Positions 1 through 5,191 of a stretch of 5,191 bases of DNA are shown in pieces. The stretch spans positions 1 to 5,191 of the forward strand of contig JAKBCP010000082.1 in assembly GCA_021807645.1 (NCBI GenBank), read 5' to 3'. The translations under genes were made by a program, and so were the position numbers. Numbering within the stretch: the first letter of the stretch is position 1; the number at the start of each line of letters is the position of its first letter. The DNA comes from a bacterium. Lineage in GTDB: Bacteria > Vulcanimicrobiota > Vulcanimicrobiia > Vulcanimicrobiales > Vulcanimicrobiaceae. The notes below the pieces were generated by a model that saw nothing but the letters and a program-made list of their open reading frames with translations, had not been told where the DNA came from and searched no databases.

Positions 1-605
1 TCGTCGGCACGCGCGCCCATTTCCTCGCGGAGTTCTTGGCGTCTTCGCCCGCGTGCGAAAAACGCGACGTCGATGCCGCTCGGGAGCACTTCGATGCGCC
101 CGTCGACCCCTAATTCACGCAAGCGGTGCTCCATTGCCGAGGTCGGAACGATGACCGCGGCGACGGCATTCGCAAAACGACGGGTAAGCTCCGAAGCGGC
201 ATAACGCGTTGCCCGTGCTTCGAAAGGAACGTAGTGAGCGTACGCTTCCAACTGTGTGTGATAGGTATAGACGGTCGGGTGCCCGTAGCGGCGTGCGTAT
301 CGCAACCCCATCCACCCGGTGACGAACGGCGAATGAAGATGGAGAACGTCGAGTTGCGCGACGCGATGGGCGATCTCGCTCCGTCGTAGAACGGGAACGG
401 TAAGCCGATAATCGCTCTGCGTCGGAAGCGGCAGCGATGGAATGCGGACGACCCCGGCATCGTAGCGCGCTTCGGGATGGCGCGGGGTAAAGACGGTGAC
501 TTCGTGCCCTAATTCGGTGAGAGATGCGCGTAGCGTATCGACGGCGGTCACGACTCCGTTGACCACCGGATGATAGACTTCGGTAAAGAGCCCGACCCTC
601 AACAT
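1..605 (-). CDS. GT4-family glycosyltransferase, N-terminal part (3' end outside window)
   Basis: The reverse strand reads open for 201 codons from an ATG at 605-603 to the left window edge, so only the N-terminal domain is present. It begins MLRVGLFTEVYHPVVNGV, the usual beta-strand plus glycine-rich loop (N16-G17-V18) of GT-B fold GT4 enzymes, followed by the LGHEVTVFTP block at about residues 32-41. HLHSPF lies near residues 89-94, TYHTQLEAYAHYVP at 114-127 and VLPSGID at 173-179, the last being the linker that opens the C-terminal nucleotide-sugar domain. The TYHT...Y.HY block is typical of the branch containing diacylglycerol alpha-glucosyltransferases and related glycolipid enzymes, so a membrane-associated glycolipid glucosyltransferase or mannosyltransferase is the best guess. 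Substrate cannot be fixed without the C-terminal half. The ATG has no strong Shine-Dalgarno; a good GAAGGAG lies about 60 bases upstream and is too distant to serve it. The gene is divergent from the YabE-like operon. Confidence 0.9.
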   Translation of the reverse strand, partial: MLRVGLFTEVYHPVVNGVVTAVDTLRASLTELGHEVTVFTPRHPEARYDAGVVRIPSLPLPTQSDYRLTVPVLRRSEIAHRVAQLDVLHLHSPFVTGWMGLRYARRYGHPTVYTYHTQLEAYAHYVPFEARATRYAASELTRRFANAVAAVIVPTSAMEHRLRELGVDGRIEVLPSGIDVAFFARGRRRQELREEMGARAD

Positions 606-711
606 CGCCGGGTTCGGATTCCACTCGGCGTACCCCGGGCCTTTATGGGTTCGGACAAGGATGCTCCTTCGGGAAGTCGACTTTTAGCATAGGAGCCCCG
701 CGGAAGCGGCG

Positions 712-720
712 TGCTATAGT
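712..720 (+). promoter_or_regulatory. Possible extended -10 promoter for the YabE-like operon
   Basis: TGCTATAGT matches the extended -10 pattern TGnTATAnT with one base changed. No recognisable -35 hexamer lies 16-18 bases upstream, which is tolerable for an extended -10 promoter. If used, transcription would start near 726-728 and give an untranslated leader of about 250 bases, long enough for cis-acting RNA regulation. This is a motif match only; GC-rich phyla may use different consensus boxes. Confidence 0.3.
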
Positions 721-770
721 CCGCCCGGTCGACGGCCACATTGCCCGACCCGGCCGCCCCGCGGCCCATC

Positions 771-900
771 CGAGCGGAACCCACTGCTTACCCCGATGAC
801 GAAAACGTGCAGTGATCCGCCCCGATCCTTGGCGTTTCCCCTCCATGGTCTCGAGGGATCCGTCAACCACCACTCCATAAACGACCGGCGCTCTTGCTCG
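771..900 (+). promoter_or_regulatory. Structured 5' leader; possible degenerate c-di-AMP (ydaO-like) riboswitch
   Basis: Seen directly: GCGGA (774-778) pairs with TCCGC (816-820), and inside it CACTGC (782-787) pairs with GCAGTG (809-814), leaving a 21-base loop. Further on, TGGT (846-849) can pair with ACCA (866-869) around the block ATCCGTCA (858-865). CGAGC (771-775) could pair with GCTCG (896-900) to close the whole unit, in competition with the first helix. From family knowledge, the c-di-AMP riboswitch has in order a GAGCGGGGGACCCA-like block, a GGGUGAAUCC-like block and a GAAUCCGUCAGCUAACC-like block, and often precedes wall hydrolase genes. This leader shows GAGCGG..ACCCA (772-783), GTGATCC (812-818) and ATCCGTCAACC (858-868) in that order. 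The G-rich part of the first block and the GGGUGA of the second are poorly kept, so this is a weak, unverified resemblance. Confidence 0.25.
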
Positions 901-907
901 CCACCGC

Positions 908-924
908 CGCACAACACGTGTGCG
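908..924 (+). promoter_or_regulatory. Leader hairpin with CACGTG loop edge
   Basis: CGCACA (908-913) and TGTGCG (919-924) form a perfect six-pair stem around the five-base loop ACACG. It sits 30-40 bases upstream of the ribosome binding sites of the YabE-like gene, where an attenuating or expression-platform hairpin would be expected, but no T-run follows it, so it is not an intrinsic terminator. It also contains the palindrome CACGTG. Functional meaning is uncertain. Confidence 0.25.
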
Positions 925-983
925 ACACCGTGCCTGGAAGACGCCCGAACGCGAAAGGAACGCGGTTGATAGGACGAAGGCCC

Positions 984-2003
984 ATGCGCCGACTCCATCT
1001 GATTTTTGTAGGCTTGCTCGGAGCAGGCTTCGCTCTGGGTGCCTCCTTCATCGCGCCGACCACGGCCGTGCGCGCGGCGGAGCCCACCACCTATTCCGTC
1101 ATATTCCAAGACGGATCGCGGAGCACGCCATACCGGAGTACCGCCGCCAACGTCGGCCAATTTCTCATCGAGCGCGGCATCCATGTGGCGCCCGGCGATG
1201 AGGTCGTGCCCGCTCCCGCCGCACCGCTCAGCAACGGCGCGACGATTATCTACCGGCATGCGATTCACGTTACGTTTCTCAATGGCGCCTCGGTAGAGCA
1301 CGTCGCGACGACGGCGCAGGACGTCGGGTCGTTTCTCTCCATGCAAGGGGTGAAGATCGGGAAATTCGATAAAGTATTTCCTTCGCTCGGAACCACGCTT
1401 CACAACGGTTCGCGCATCCGGCTCTTTCATATCGTTGCATGGGACCGCGACGTCCTCGTCCCGGTTCGCGCCGGCACGATCCACCGCCTAGATACACACA
1501 TGCGCGTCGGCGCACGGAAAATCGTCGCCGAGGGTTCGATCGGCGAACGTCGCATTGATTTTCGCTACTTCAAATACCCCAACGGCATCGTACACCGCGT
1601 TGCGCTCTCGTCGACGATCGTACACCCCGCGCACCCGCGCATCGTTCTCGACGGCGTCGGCGATATCGGCGCGTTCTCGAATTTCACGGCGCGGAGCATC
1701 GGTAAGATGCAGTTGCGCGCCGTGCATGCTATCAGCATGGTTGCGACCGCCTACACACCGTGGTGTGCCGGTTGCAGCGGTATCACGGCAACGGGCGAGC
1801 GTGCCGGTCACGGCATCGTCGCCGTGGATCCGCGCGTCATTCCGTTGGGAACCAAGCTCTTTATTCCCGGCTACGGGTACGCCGTTGCCGGCGATACCGG
1901 CGGCGCGATCATCGGCAACCGCATCGATCTCGGATTCGATTCCCAGCGTGCGGCGATGGAGTTCGGACGCCGGAAGATCGTCGTCTTCGCCATCAAAGGG
2001 TGA
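984..2003 (+). CDS. Secreted YabE-like wall protein: DUF348 x2, G5, 3D domain
   Basis: The 339-residue product starts with a signal peptide: RR near the N-terminus, a hydrophobic stretch about 6-24, and a likely cleavage after the AVRAA region around 31-32. Two DUF348 repeats follow, about 37-90 (YSVIFQDG...) and 93-148 (IHVTFLNG...), then a G5 domain about 150-226 (VGARKIVAEGSIGERR, PNGIVHR). The C-terminal 3D domain runs about 250-337, with its three signature aspartates at D282 (VDPRVIPLGT), D304 (AGDTGG) and D315 (NRIDLGF) and the CAGC pair at 261-264 that YabE/Rpf2-type proteins share. 3D domains are found in the MltA and YabE/YocH families of peptidoglycan-cleaving enzymes, so a role in cell-wall turnover outside the membrane is likely. 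ATG 984 has AGGA nine bases upstream. TTG 966, preceded by AAAGGAA, is a credible alternative that adds six residues. The gene overlaps rsmA by four bases. In Bacillus, yabE lies just upstream of rnmV-ksgA; no rnmV is present here. Confidence 0.9.
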   Translation: MRRLHLIFVGLLGAGFALGASFIAPTTAVRAAEPTTYSVIFQDGSRSTPYRSTAANVGQFLIERGIHVAPGDEVVPAPAAPLSNGATIIYRHAIHVTFLNGASVEHVATTAQDVGSFLSMQGVKIGKFDKVFPSLGTTLHNGSRIRLFHIVAWDRDVLVPVRAGTIHRLDTHMRVGARKIVAEGSIGERRIDFRYFKYPNGIVHRVALSSTIVHPAHPRIVLDGVGDIGAFSNFTARSIGKMQLRAVHAISMVATAYTPWCAGCSGITATGERAGHGIVAVDPRVIPLGTKLFIPGYGYAVAGDTGGAIIGNRIDLGFDSQRAAMEFGRRKIVVFAIKG

Positions 2004-2824
2004 GCGCGCGCGGGCTACTAAACGCGGCGGGGTTACACCCGAAAAAGCGTTTCGGACAGAATTTCCTGCTCGACGAATCGCTCTGCGTTAAAATCGCAAA
2101 TATCGCTCGCGCCGACGCACCGGAATTTATCGTTGAAGTCGGCCCAGGCACCGGCGCGCTCACGGCAGCGCTGGCGCGCGACGGCGTTCTCGTCCGGGCA
2201 CTGGAGATCGATCGCGATCTCGTCGCCCTTCTGCGCGAACGCGAGGATCTTTCATCGGTTGAAATTCTCGAAGCCGACGCGCTGAGCTATGCGTGGCCGG
2301 AATCGAAATTTCAGCGCTGGCATGTCGCCGGAAACCTTCCCTACAACATCGCGACGCCGCTCTTGGTGCGGCTGACACAGCTCCCCGGCGGCCCGCAACG
2401 CATCGTCGCGATGATTCAAAAAGATGTCGCCGACCGTCTGCTTGCCGCCCCCGGCACGCCGGCCTACGGAAGCCTCACCGTCGCGGTAAGCAACGCAATG
2501 AGGATCGAACGCGCGTTGACGCTGGGACCCGGCGCGTTTTATCCGCGCCCGAAGGTCGATTCGACGGTTATCGTGCTCGATCGACGCGCGCGTCCGTTGG
2601 TCGAACCAATCGACCCGACACTCTTCGAGAAGGTCGTGCGCGGATCGTTCGCGTATCGCCGAAAGACTTTAGCAAACTCGCTTTCGCGCGCGCTCTCCGT
2701 CGAGCGCGGCGAGATACTCATCGCCATGCAGACGGCTGGAATTGACGAAGATGAACGCGGAGAACGGCTCGACATCGATAGTTTCGCCCGGTTGGCCGAC
2801 GCATTGGCGCGAAGGGGCTTTTAA
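2000..2824 (+). CDS. rsmA: 16S rRNA (adenine1518-N6/adenine1519-N6)-dimethyltransferase RsmA (KsgA)
   Basis: RsmA uses S-adenosylmethionine to dimethylate two adjacent adenines in the 3'-terminal helix 45 loop of 16S rRNA, a late checkpoint in 30S subunit assembly in the cytoplasm; its loss gives kasugamycin resistance. The 274-residue product matches the family length (about 270). It shows the N-terminal signature KKRFGQNFL (15-23), SAM motif I VEVGPGTGALT (45-55), the acidic E69 that ends strand 2 (ALEID), the ADAL motif with D93, the catalytic NLPYNI at 112-117 (family N-L-P-Y), and the C-terminal FYPRPKVDST block. The start is taken as GTG 2000 because it is in frame just upstream of the conserved N-terminus, gives the usual length and overlaps the upstream stop as GTGA, which implies translational coupling. 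Reading the frame further upstream gives only non-homologous arginine-rich sequence. Confidence 0.96.
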   Translation: MSARGLLNAAGLHPKKRFGQNFLLDESLCVKIANIARADAPEFIVEVGPGTGALTAALARDGVLVRALEIDRDLVALLREREDLSSVEILEADALSYAWPESKFQRWHVAGNLPYNIATPLLVRLTQLPGGPQRIVAMIQKDVADRLLAAPGTPAYGSLTVAVSNAMRIERALTLGPGAFYPRPKVDSTVIVLDRRARPLVEPIDPTLFEKVVRGSFAYRRKTLANSLSRALSVERGEILIAMQTAGIDEDERGERLDIDSFARLADALARRGF

Positions 2825-3530
2825 AGGCTCCTCGGTAGCCCTGCTGGTTTTTGGGCTGATCGGGCTGGCCGTTGCCTGCGCCGTCCTTGCGTTGATCGCG
2901 TATATCGTCGTCGACCCATCGACGCTTTCGGTCCTCGCGCGTTCGCCGAAAAATCTCCCGGTTACCGCGGTACTGATCGTCCAACTTGCGTTTGAATTGC
3001 CGCCGATCTTCGTCCTGATGGCGATGCTTCCACGCGTTGCGCTCTACTCGTGGGAGGAGCTCGGCCTCCGAATGCCTTCGGCAAAAGCGCTTCTCTATGT
3101 CGTCGGCGGATTCGCAGCCGCGATCCTCGTCGGCGACGGTGGCTCCGCCCTGGTCGAGCATCTCTCCCATCATCCCCACCACATGCAAGACGTCGCCAAG
3201 ATGTTCGAGAGCATCCGGCACACGCCGGCGCTCGTCGCATTCGTTCTTTACGGCGTGGTCGTCGCTCCGATCGCTGAAGAGTTGATCTTCCGAGGATTCC
3301 TCTTCAATCTCGGCTTACGCTATGGAAATTTCTGGATCGGTGCAATTTTTAGTTCGCTCCTCTTCGGAGCGGCGCACGGCGATCTCGAACTCTTTCTACC
3401 GCTCTCGCTCGTCGGTTTCGTCCTCGCAACGGTTTACTATCGTTCGAAAAATCTCGTCGCCTCGATGCTGACGCACGCTTCGTTTAATGCGATCGCCTTC
3501 ACGGCGCTCTCGACGCTTAGAACGCACTAG
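2751..3530 (+). CDS. CPBP-family intramembrane metalloprotease (Rce1/ABI-like)
   Basis: The 259-residue protein is hydrophobic with several likely membrane helices, at about 29-53, 71-93, 113-128, 160-175, 194-208, 214-229 and 236-253. The last four carry the three CPBP (ABI, Rce1-like) motifs: EELIFRGF with E176, E177 and R181; FGAAH with F205 and H209; and HASFN with H242 and N246. These residues form the glutamate/histidine active site of Rce1-type intramembrane proteases. Bacterial members act in membrane protein processing, bacteriocin immunity or unknown pathways; the substrate here is unknown. The ATG at 2751 has a GGA ten bases upstream and lies 74 bases inside rsmA; TTG 2742 is a possible alternative with worse spacing, and the next in-frame start would delete helix 1. 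Such an overlap suggests coupling to rsmA, or the true start may be unusual. The TAG stop coincides with the left end of an inverted-repeat element, so the final residues may have been altered by its insertion. Confidence 0.88.
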   Translation: MNAENGSTSIVSPGWPTHWREGAFKGSSVALLVFGLIGLAVACAVLALIAYIVVDPSTLSVLARSPKNLPVTAVLIVQLAFELPPIFVLMAMLPRVALYSWEELGLRMPSAKALLYVVGGFAAAILVGDGGSALVEHLSHHPHHMQDVAKMFESIRHTPALVAFVLYGVVVAPIAEELIFRGFLFNLGLRYGNFWIGAIFSSLLFGAAHGDLELFLPLSLVGFVLATVYYRSKNLVASMLTHASFNAIAFTALSTLRTH

Positions 3531-3548
3531 TGTCCTGAGCCGCAAGTC
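3530..3548 (+). repeat. Left terminal inverted repeat of the element
   Basis: Nineteen bases, GTGTCCTGAGCCGCAAGTC, pairing with 3612-3630 with two mismatches (G/A at arm position 10 and A/G at position 15). The G at 3530 is the third base of the protease stop codon TAG. Confidence 0.75.
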
Positions 3549-3577
3549 GCGCAACACGATCCGACGAGCAACGCTGC

Positions 3578-3600
3578 ACCCGGCGGAAAAGACCCGGCGG
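3578..3600 (+). repeat. Internal direct repeat ACCCGGCGG x2
   Basis: ACCCGGCGG occurs at 3578-3586 and again at 3592-3600, separated by five bases (AAAAG), in the interior of the inverted-repeat element. It may be a protein-binding or accessory site of the element, or chance in GC-rich DNA. Confidence 0.55.
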
Positions 3601-3611
3601 GCGAGTGGTGA

Positions 3612-3630
3612 GACTCGCGGTTCAGGACAC
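3612..3630 (-). repeat. Right terminal inverted repeat of the element
   Basis: Read on the minus strand it is GTGTCCTGAACCGCGAGTC, matching the left arm at 17 of 19 positions. Its outer end, with the flanking TA, forms the TAG stop of the GT9 gene on the minus strand. Confidence 0.75.
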
Positions 3631-4784
3631 TATATCGCGCCGACGCAGGCCAGCGCGTCGAGCACGCGCTCCGGGGAAACGCTCTCGGTTCCGACCGATT
3701 CGATGCGATGCGCGAGCGTTTCGGGAAGGCTCGTCGAGGCGGGACGCAAGTGAAAGCCACGAGCGATCGGGCGCCTGCCGACGAGATGCAGCGCAAGCGG
3801 ATTGGGTTCGTCGTACCATGTCGGGTAGTGTGCGAACCAGAGGCCGACCAGCGGAATGCCACCGCGGGCCGCAACGGCATGCAGCGGCCCGGCGGGAACG
3901 CCGACGAAGGCGTGAAGGCGCGCCATCAGCGCGAGGAAGAGCAGGGCGAAGGGTTCGTCGATCTCTGCGGAGATCGCACGAAAACGAAGTGACCTCGAGC
4001 GCTCGAGCCACCCATCATTCGGATCTCCCAACGCGTCGAGCAGTATCACCCGAATCCGCGGATCGCGCGCACGGACGAGATCTACGAATGCGCGCGCATC
4101 TTCGCTCCGCCACGCCTTCGCCGGTTCGGTGTGCCCGCTGGTAGCGACGAGCAGCAGGCGATCCTGCGGCGCGATATATCGCGCGAGCACGTCGTCGAAG
4201 CGCCGCTGCAACTCCGGCGAAACGCTAAACTGCAACGATTGCGGTAACGGCCGCGCCAGATCGAAGCGGGCCAGATGCGATGCCTCGACCAGCGATCGTG
4301 CAAGCGCGCGCGCCTTGGTGTGAAACGGGAAGGCGTATCGCCCTTCGGGTTCGGGGTAATCGGTGTAGAGGAGCGCTGTCGGTGCAAAATCGGCAAATGC
4401 GCTCGGGAGCTCGCCGGGTAGAGCGATGCGCTCTCGTTTACCCGACAAGCGCTTCCAGTTGAGACCGAGGTGAGCGGCCCCAAGTGCCGATCCGTCGCTA
4501 ACGTGACGGATCCCGGAGAACAATGCCGCGACGGGGTGCGCGCCGGAATAAAGCGCGCTATAGTCGTCGCCGAGACGGAAGATTGCGTAAGCGTTCTCCG
4601 GCGAGAGCAGCCGAGCGATCGTGCCGAAGTGAATCCAATCGCCGAAGCCGTGCGGCCAATAGATCGCAATACGTTTGCCGCGAAGCCGCGCAAAACGCCC
4701 GGAACGCTCGTTATACGCCGGCAAGACCGTCGACGGAAGAGCCGACGCGATCGCCGGGTGTCGTGGGAAAAGATTATCGAGCAT
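3630..4784 (-). CDS. GT9 (heptosyltransferase-like) glycosyltransferase
   Basis: The 384-residue product looks like a GT-B fold GT9 enzyme. RIAIYWPHGFGDWIHFG at about 38-54 matches the GT9 N-terminal GD-x-hH loop, in which D49 corresponds to the family's conserved catalytic aspartate. Near the C-terminus, FVGVPAGPLHAVAARGGIP (about 293-311) corresponds to the sugar-nucleotide-binding D-S-G-P-x-H-x-A-A loop. Here the aspartate/serine positions read V-P-A instead, while G-P-x-H is kept. GT9 members add heptose or other hexoses to lipopolysaccharide core or to other surface polysaccharides; the donor here is unknown. The start is ATG 4784-4782, overlapping the upstream GT4 gene by 11 bases without a clear Shine-Dalgarno, so it is probably translated by coupling. 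An N-terminal extension of about 35 residues before the first beta strand is longer than usual for GT9. The stop TAG is formed by the end of the inverted-repeat element. Confidence 0.78.
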   Translation of the reverse strand: MLDNLFPRHPAIASALPSTVLPAYNERSGRFARLRGKRIAIYWPHGFGDWIHFGTIARLLSPENAYAIFRLGDDYSALYSGAHPVAALFSGIRHVSDGSALGAAHLGLNWKRLSGKRERIALPGELPSAFADFAPTALLYTDYPEPEGRYAFPFHTKARALARSLVEASHLARFDLARPLPQSLQFSVSPELQRRFDDVLARYIAPQDRLLLVATSGHTEPAKAWRSEDARAFVDLVRARDPRIRVILLDALGDPNDGWLERSRSLRFRAISAEIDEPFALLFLALMARLHAFVGVPAGPLHAVAARGGIPLVGLWFAHYPTWYDEPNPLALHLVGRRPIARGFHLRPASTSLPETLAHRIESVGTESVSPERVLDALACVGAI

Positions 4785-5191
4785 CGACGAGCGCGGTGAG
4801 GCGACTGCGAATGCGCTCGACGAATGCGCGATTTGAAAACCGCGCCGCGTGCGCGCGCACCTTCTCCTCTTCGAAATCTCCGCCGTTAAATTTCATCATG
4901 GCCGCCGCAAGATCGGCCGCCTCGGGATGATCGAAGAACGACCCGGTCGTGCCTTCGATAATGCTTTCGGTCGCTCCACCGGCACGATAGGCGATGCTCG
5001 GCGTTCCGCTCGCTGCCGCTTCCAAGGGCATGAGACCGAAATCTTCCACTCCCGGTACGACGATCGCACGCGCGTGGGCGAGTTCGTCGGCGATCGCCCG
5101 ATCTCCAAGCTCGCCGAGAAAGGTGACCGGAGCGCCCTGCGCTCGCCGTTCGAGGGCAGCCCGCATCGGGCCGTCGCCGACGATGCGCAAC
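4774..5191 (-). CDS. GT4-family glycosyltransferase, C-terminal part (5' end outside window)
   Basis: The frame is open from the right edge to a TAA at 4776-4774 and gives the last 138 residues of a glycosyltransferase group 1 protein. It starts inside the C-terminal Rossmann domain with LRIVGDGPMR, the strand and loop that bind the donor phosphates. It then shows TFLGELGD and the catalytic EX7E region EDFGLMPLEAAASGTP, followed by AYRAGGATESI and TGSFF, all typical of GT4. The EDFG form and GGATESI resemble mannosyl- or rhamnosyltransferases of O-antigen and exopolysaccharide loci (WbaZ-like), but the donor cannot be assigned. The TTG at 5190-5188 is almost certainly internal, not the start, because the N-terminal acceptor domain is missing. 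It is followed by the GT9 gene with an 11-base overlap, so the two probably act in one surface-glycan pathway. Confidence 0.9.
   Translation of the reverse strand, partial: LRIVGDGPMRAALERRAQGAPVTFLGELGDRAIADELAHARAIVVPGVEDFGLMPLEAAASGTPSIAYRAGGATESIIEGTTGSFFDHPEAADLAAAMMKFNGGDFEEEKVRAHAARFSNRAFVERIRSRLTALVDAR

Larger units (their letters stand above)
606..983. other. Divergent intergenic region, 378 bases
   Basis: No convincing gene is seen here. Open frames crossing it on the minus strand are arginine- and proline-rich and lack any family motif. The region must hold the promoters of the left glycosyltransferase (leftward) and of the YabE-like operon (rightward). It contains a perfect 10-base palindrome AAGTCGACTT at 674-683, a possible extended -10 box at 712-720, a run of GC-rich local hairpins from about 771 to 924, and the ribosome binding sites of the next gene. 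No clear sigma70 -35 box was found in either direction. Confidence 0.6.
3528..3632. mobile_element. MITE-like inverted-repeat element with TA ends
   Basis: The only gap between the converging operons is a 105-base unit. Its left arm GTGTCCTGAGCCGCAAGTC (3530-3548) is matched by the reverse complement of its right arm (3612-3630) at 17 of 19 positions, the outermost nine being identical. TA stands immediately outside each arm (3528-3529 and 3631-3632), as expected for a TA target duplication made by IS630/Tc1-mariner transposases. No coding capacity fits in the 63-base interior, so if mobile it needs a transposase in trans. An alternative is a long-stem bidirectional terminator or a REP-like palindrome; no T-run supports a classic intrinsic terminator. 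The family is not recognised from memory. Confidence 0.6.

Noticed and set aside
115..624. Minus-strand 169-residue open frame in the left glycosyltransferase region
   Set aside because: It is serine/arginine-rich without motifs, whereas the neighbouring frame from 605 gives a convincing GT4 N-terminus that simply runs off the window edge.
599..784. Small minus-strand frame ending across the left glycosyltransferase start, with a strong GAAGGAG ahead of a TTG
   Set aside because: The potential leader peptide of about 19 codons overlaps the ATG neatly, but its sequence is low-complexity and there is no independent support; it was not called as a gene.
908..924. Hairpin as an intrinsic terminator
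   Set aside because: The stem is perfect but no T-run follows, and it lies upstream of a gene that must be transcribed through it.
714..1484. Minus-strand 256-residue open frame opposite the YabE-like gene
   Set aside because: It is arginine/glycine-rich, lacks any family motif, and lies antisense to a gene with clear DUF348 and signal-peptide sequence; it is a GC-bias shadow.
1760..1999. N-terminal extension of the rsmA frame
   Set aside because: These 80 codons overlap the conserved 3D domain and encode arginine-rich sequence with no RsmA homology; GTG 2000 gives the normal length.
3605..4144. Plus-strand 179-residue open frame opposite the GT9 gene
   Set aside because: It is extremely arginine-rich, starts inside the inverted-repeat element and has no motifs; it is a shadow of the GT9 gene.
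1..5191. CRISPR array, tRNA, prophage or toxin-antitoxin system
   Set aside because: No regularly spaced repeats, cloverleaf sequence or paired small genes with recognisable motifs were seen on either strand.

Overview
This 5191-base window comes from a GC-rich bacterial chromosome and holds six protein-coding genes, two of them cut by the window edges. No rRNA, tRNA, CRISPR array or transposase gene is visible. The gene order 3D/G5-domain wall protein followed directly by rsmA resembles the yabE-(rnmV)-ksgA neighbourhood of Bacillota. Codon use and base composition are GC-rich, so a GC-rich, soil-type or uncultured phylum is more likely than a low-GC Bacillota. Candidatus Eremiobacterota is one guess, but the window does not prove any taxonomy.

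Layout. Positions 1-605 (minus strand) carry the N-terminal two hundred residues of a GT4 glycosyltransferase that resembles diacylglycerol glucosyltransferases. Positions 606-983 are a divergent intergenic region. It holds a possible extended -10 promoter and a GC-rich leader with local hairpins and short blocks reminiscent of the c-di-AMP (ydaO-type) riboswitch. Positions 984-3530 (plus strand) are a tight three-gene operon: a secreted YabE-like protein (two DUF348, G5, 3D), the 16S rRNA dimethyltransferase RsmA, and a CPBP-family intramembrane protease. The first pair overlaps by 4 bases and the second by about 74 bases. Positions 3630-5191 (minus strand) hold the C-terminal end of a second GT4 glycosyltransferase, followed by a complete GT9 (heptosyltransferase-like) protein that overlaps it by 11 bases.

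The two operons converge on a 105-base inverted-repeat element (3528-3632). Its arms are imperfect 19-base terminal inverted repeats flanked by TA on both sides, the pattern of a small non-autonomous element (MITE) of the IS630/Tc1-mariner type. The TAG stop codons of both converging genes lie exactly on the element's two ends.

Taken together the window mixes envelope functions (glycolipid or polysaccharide glycosyltransferases, a peptidoglycan-acting 3D protein, a membrane protease) with one ribosome-maturation gene. The most interesting items are the MITE-like element that supplies both stop codons and the possible riboswitch-like leader of the wall-protein operon.
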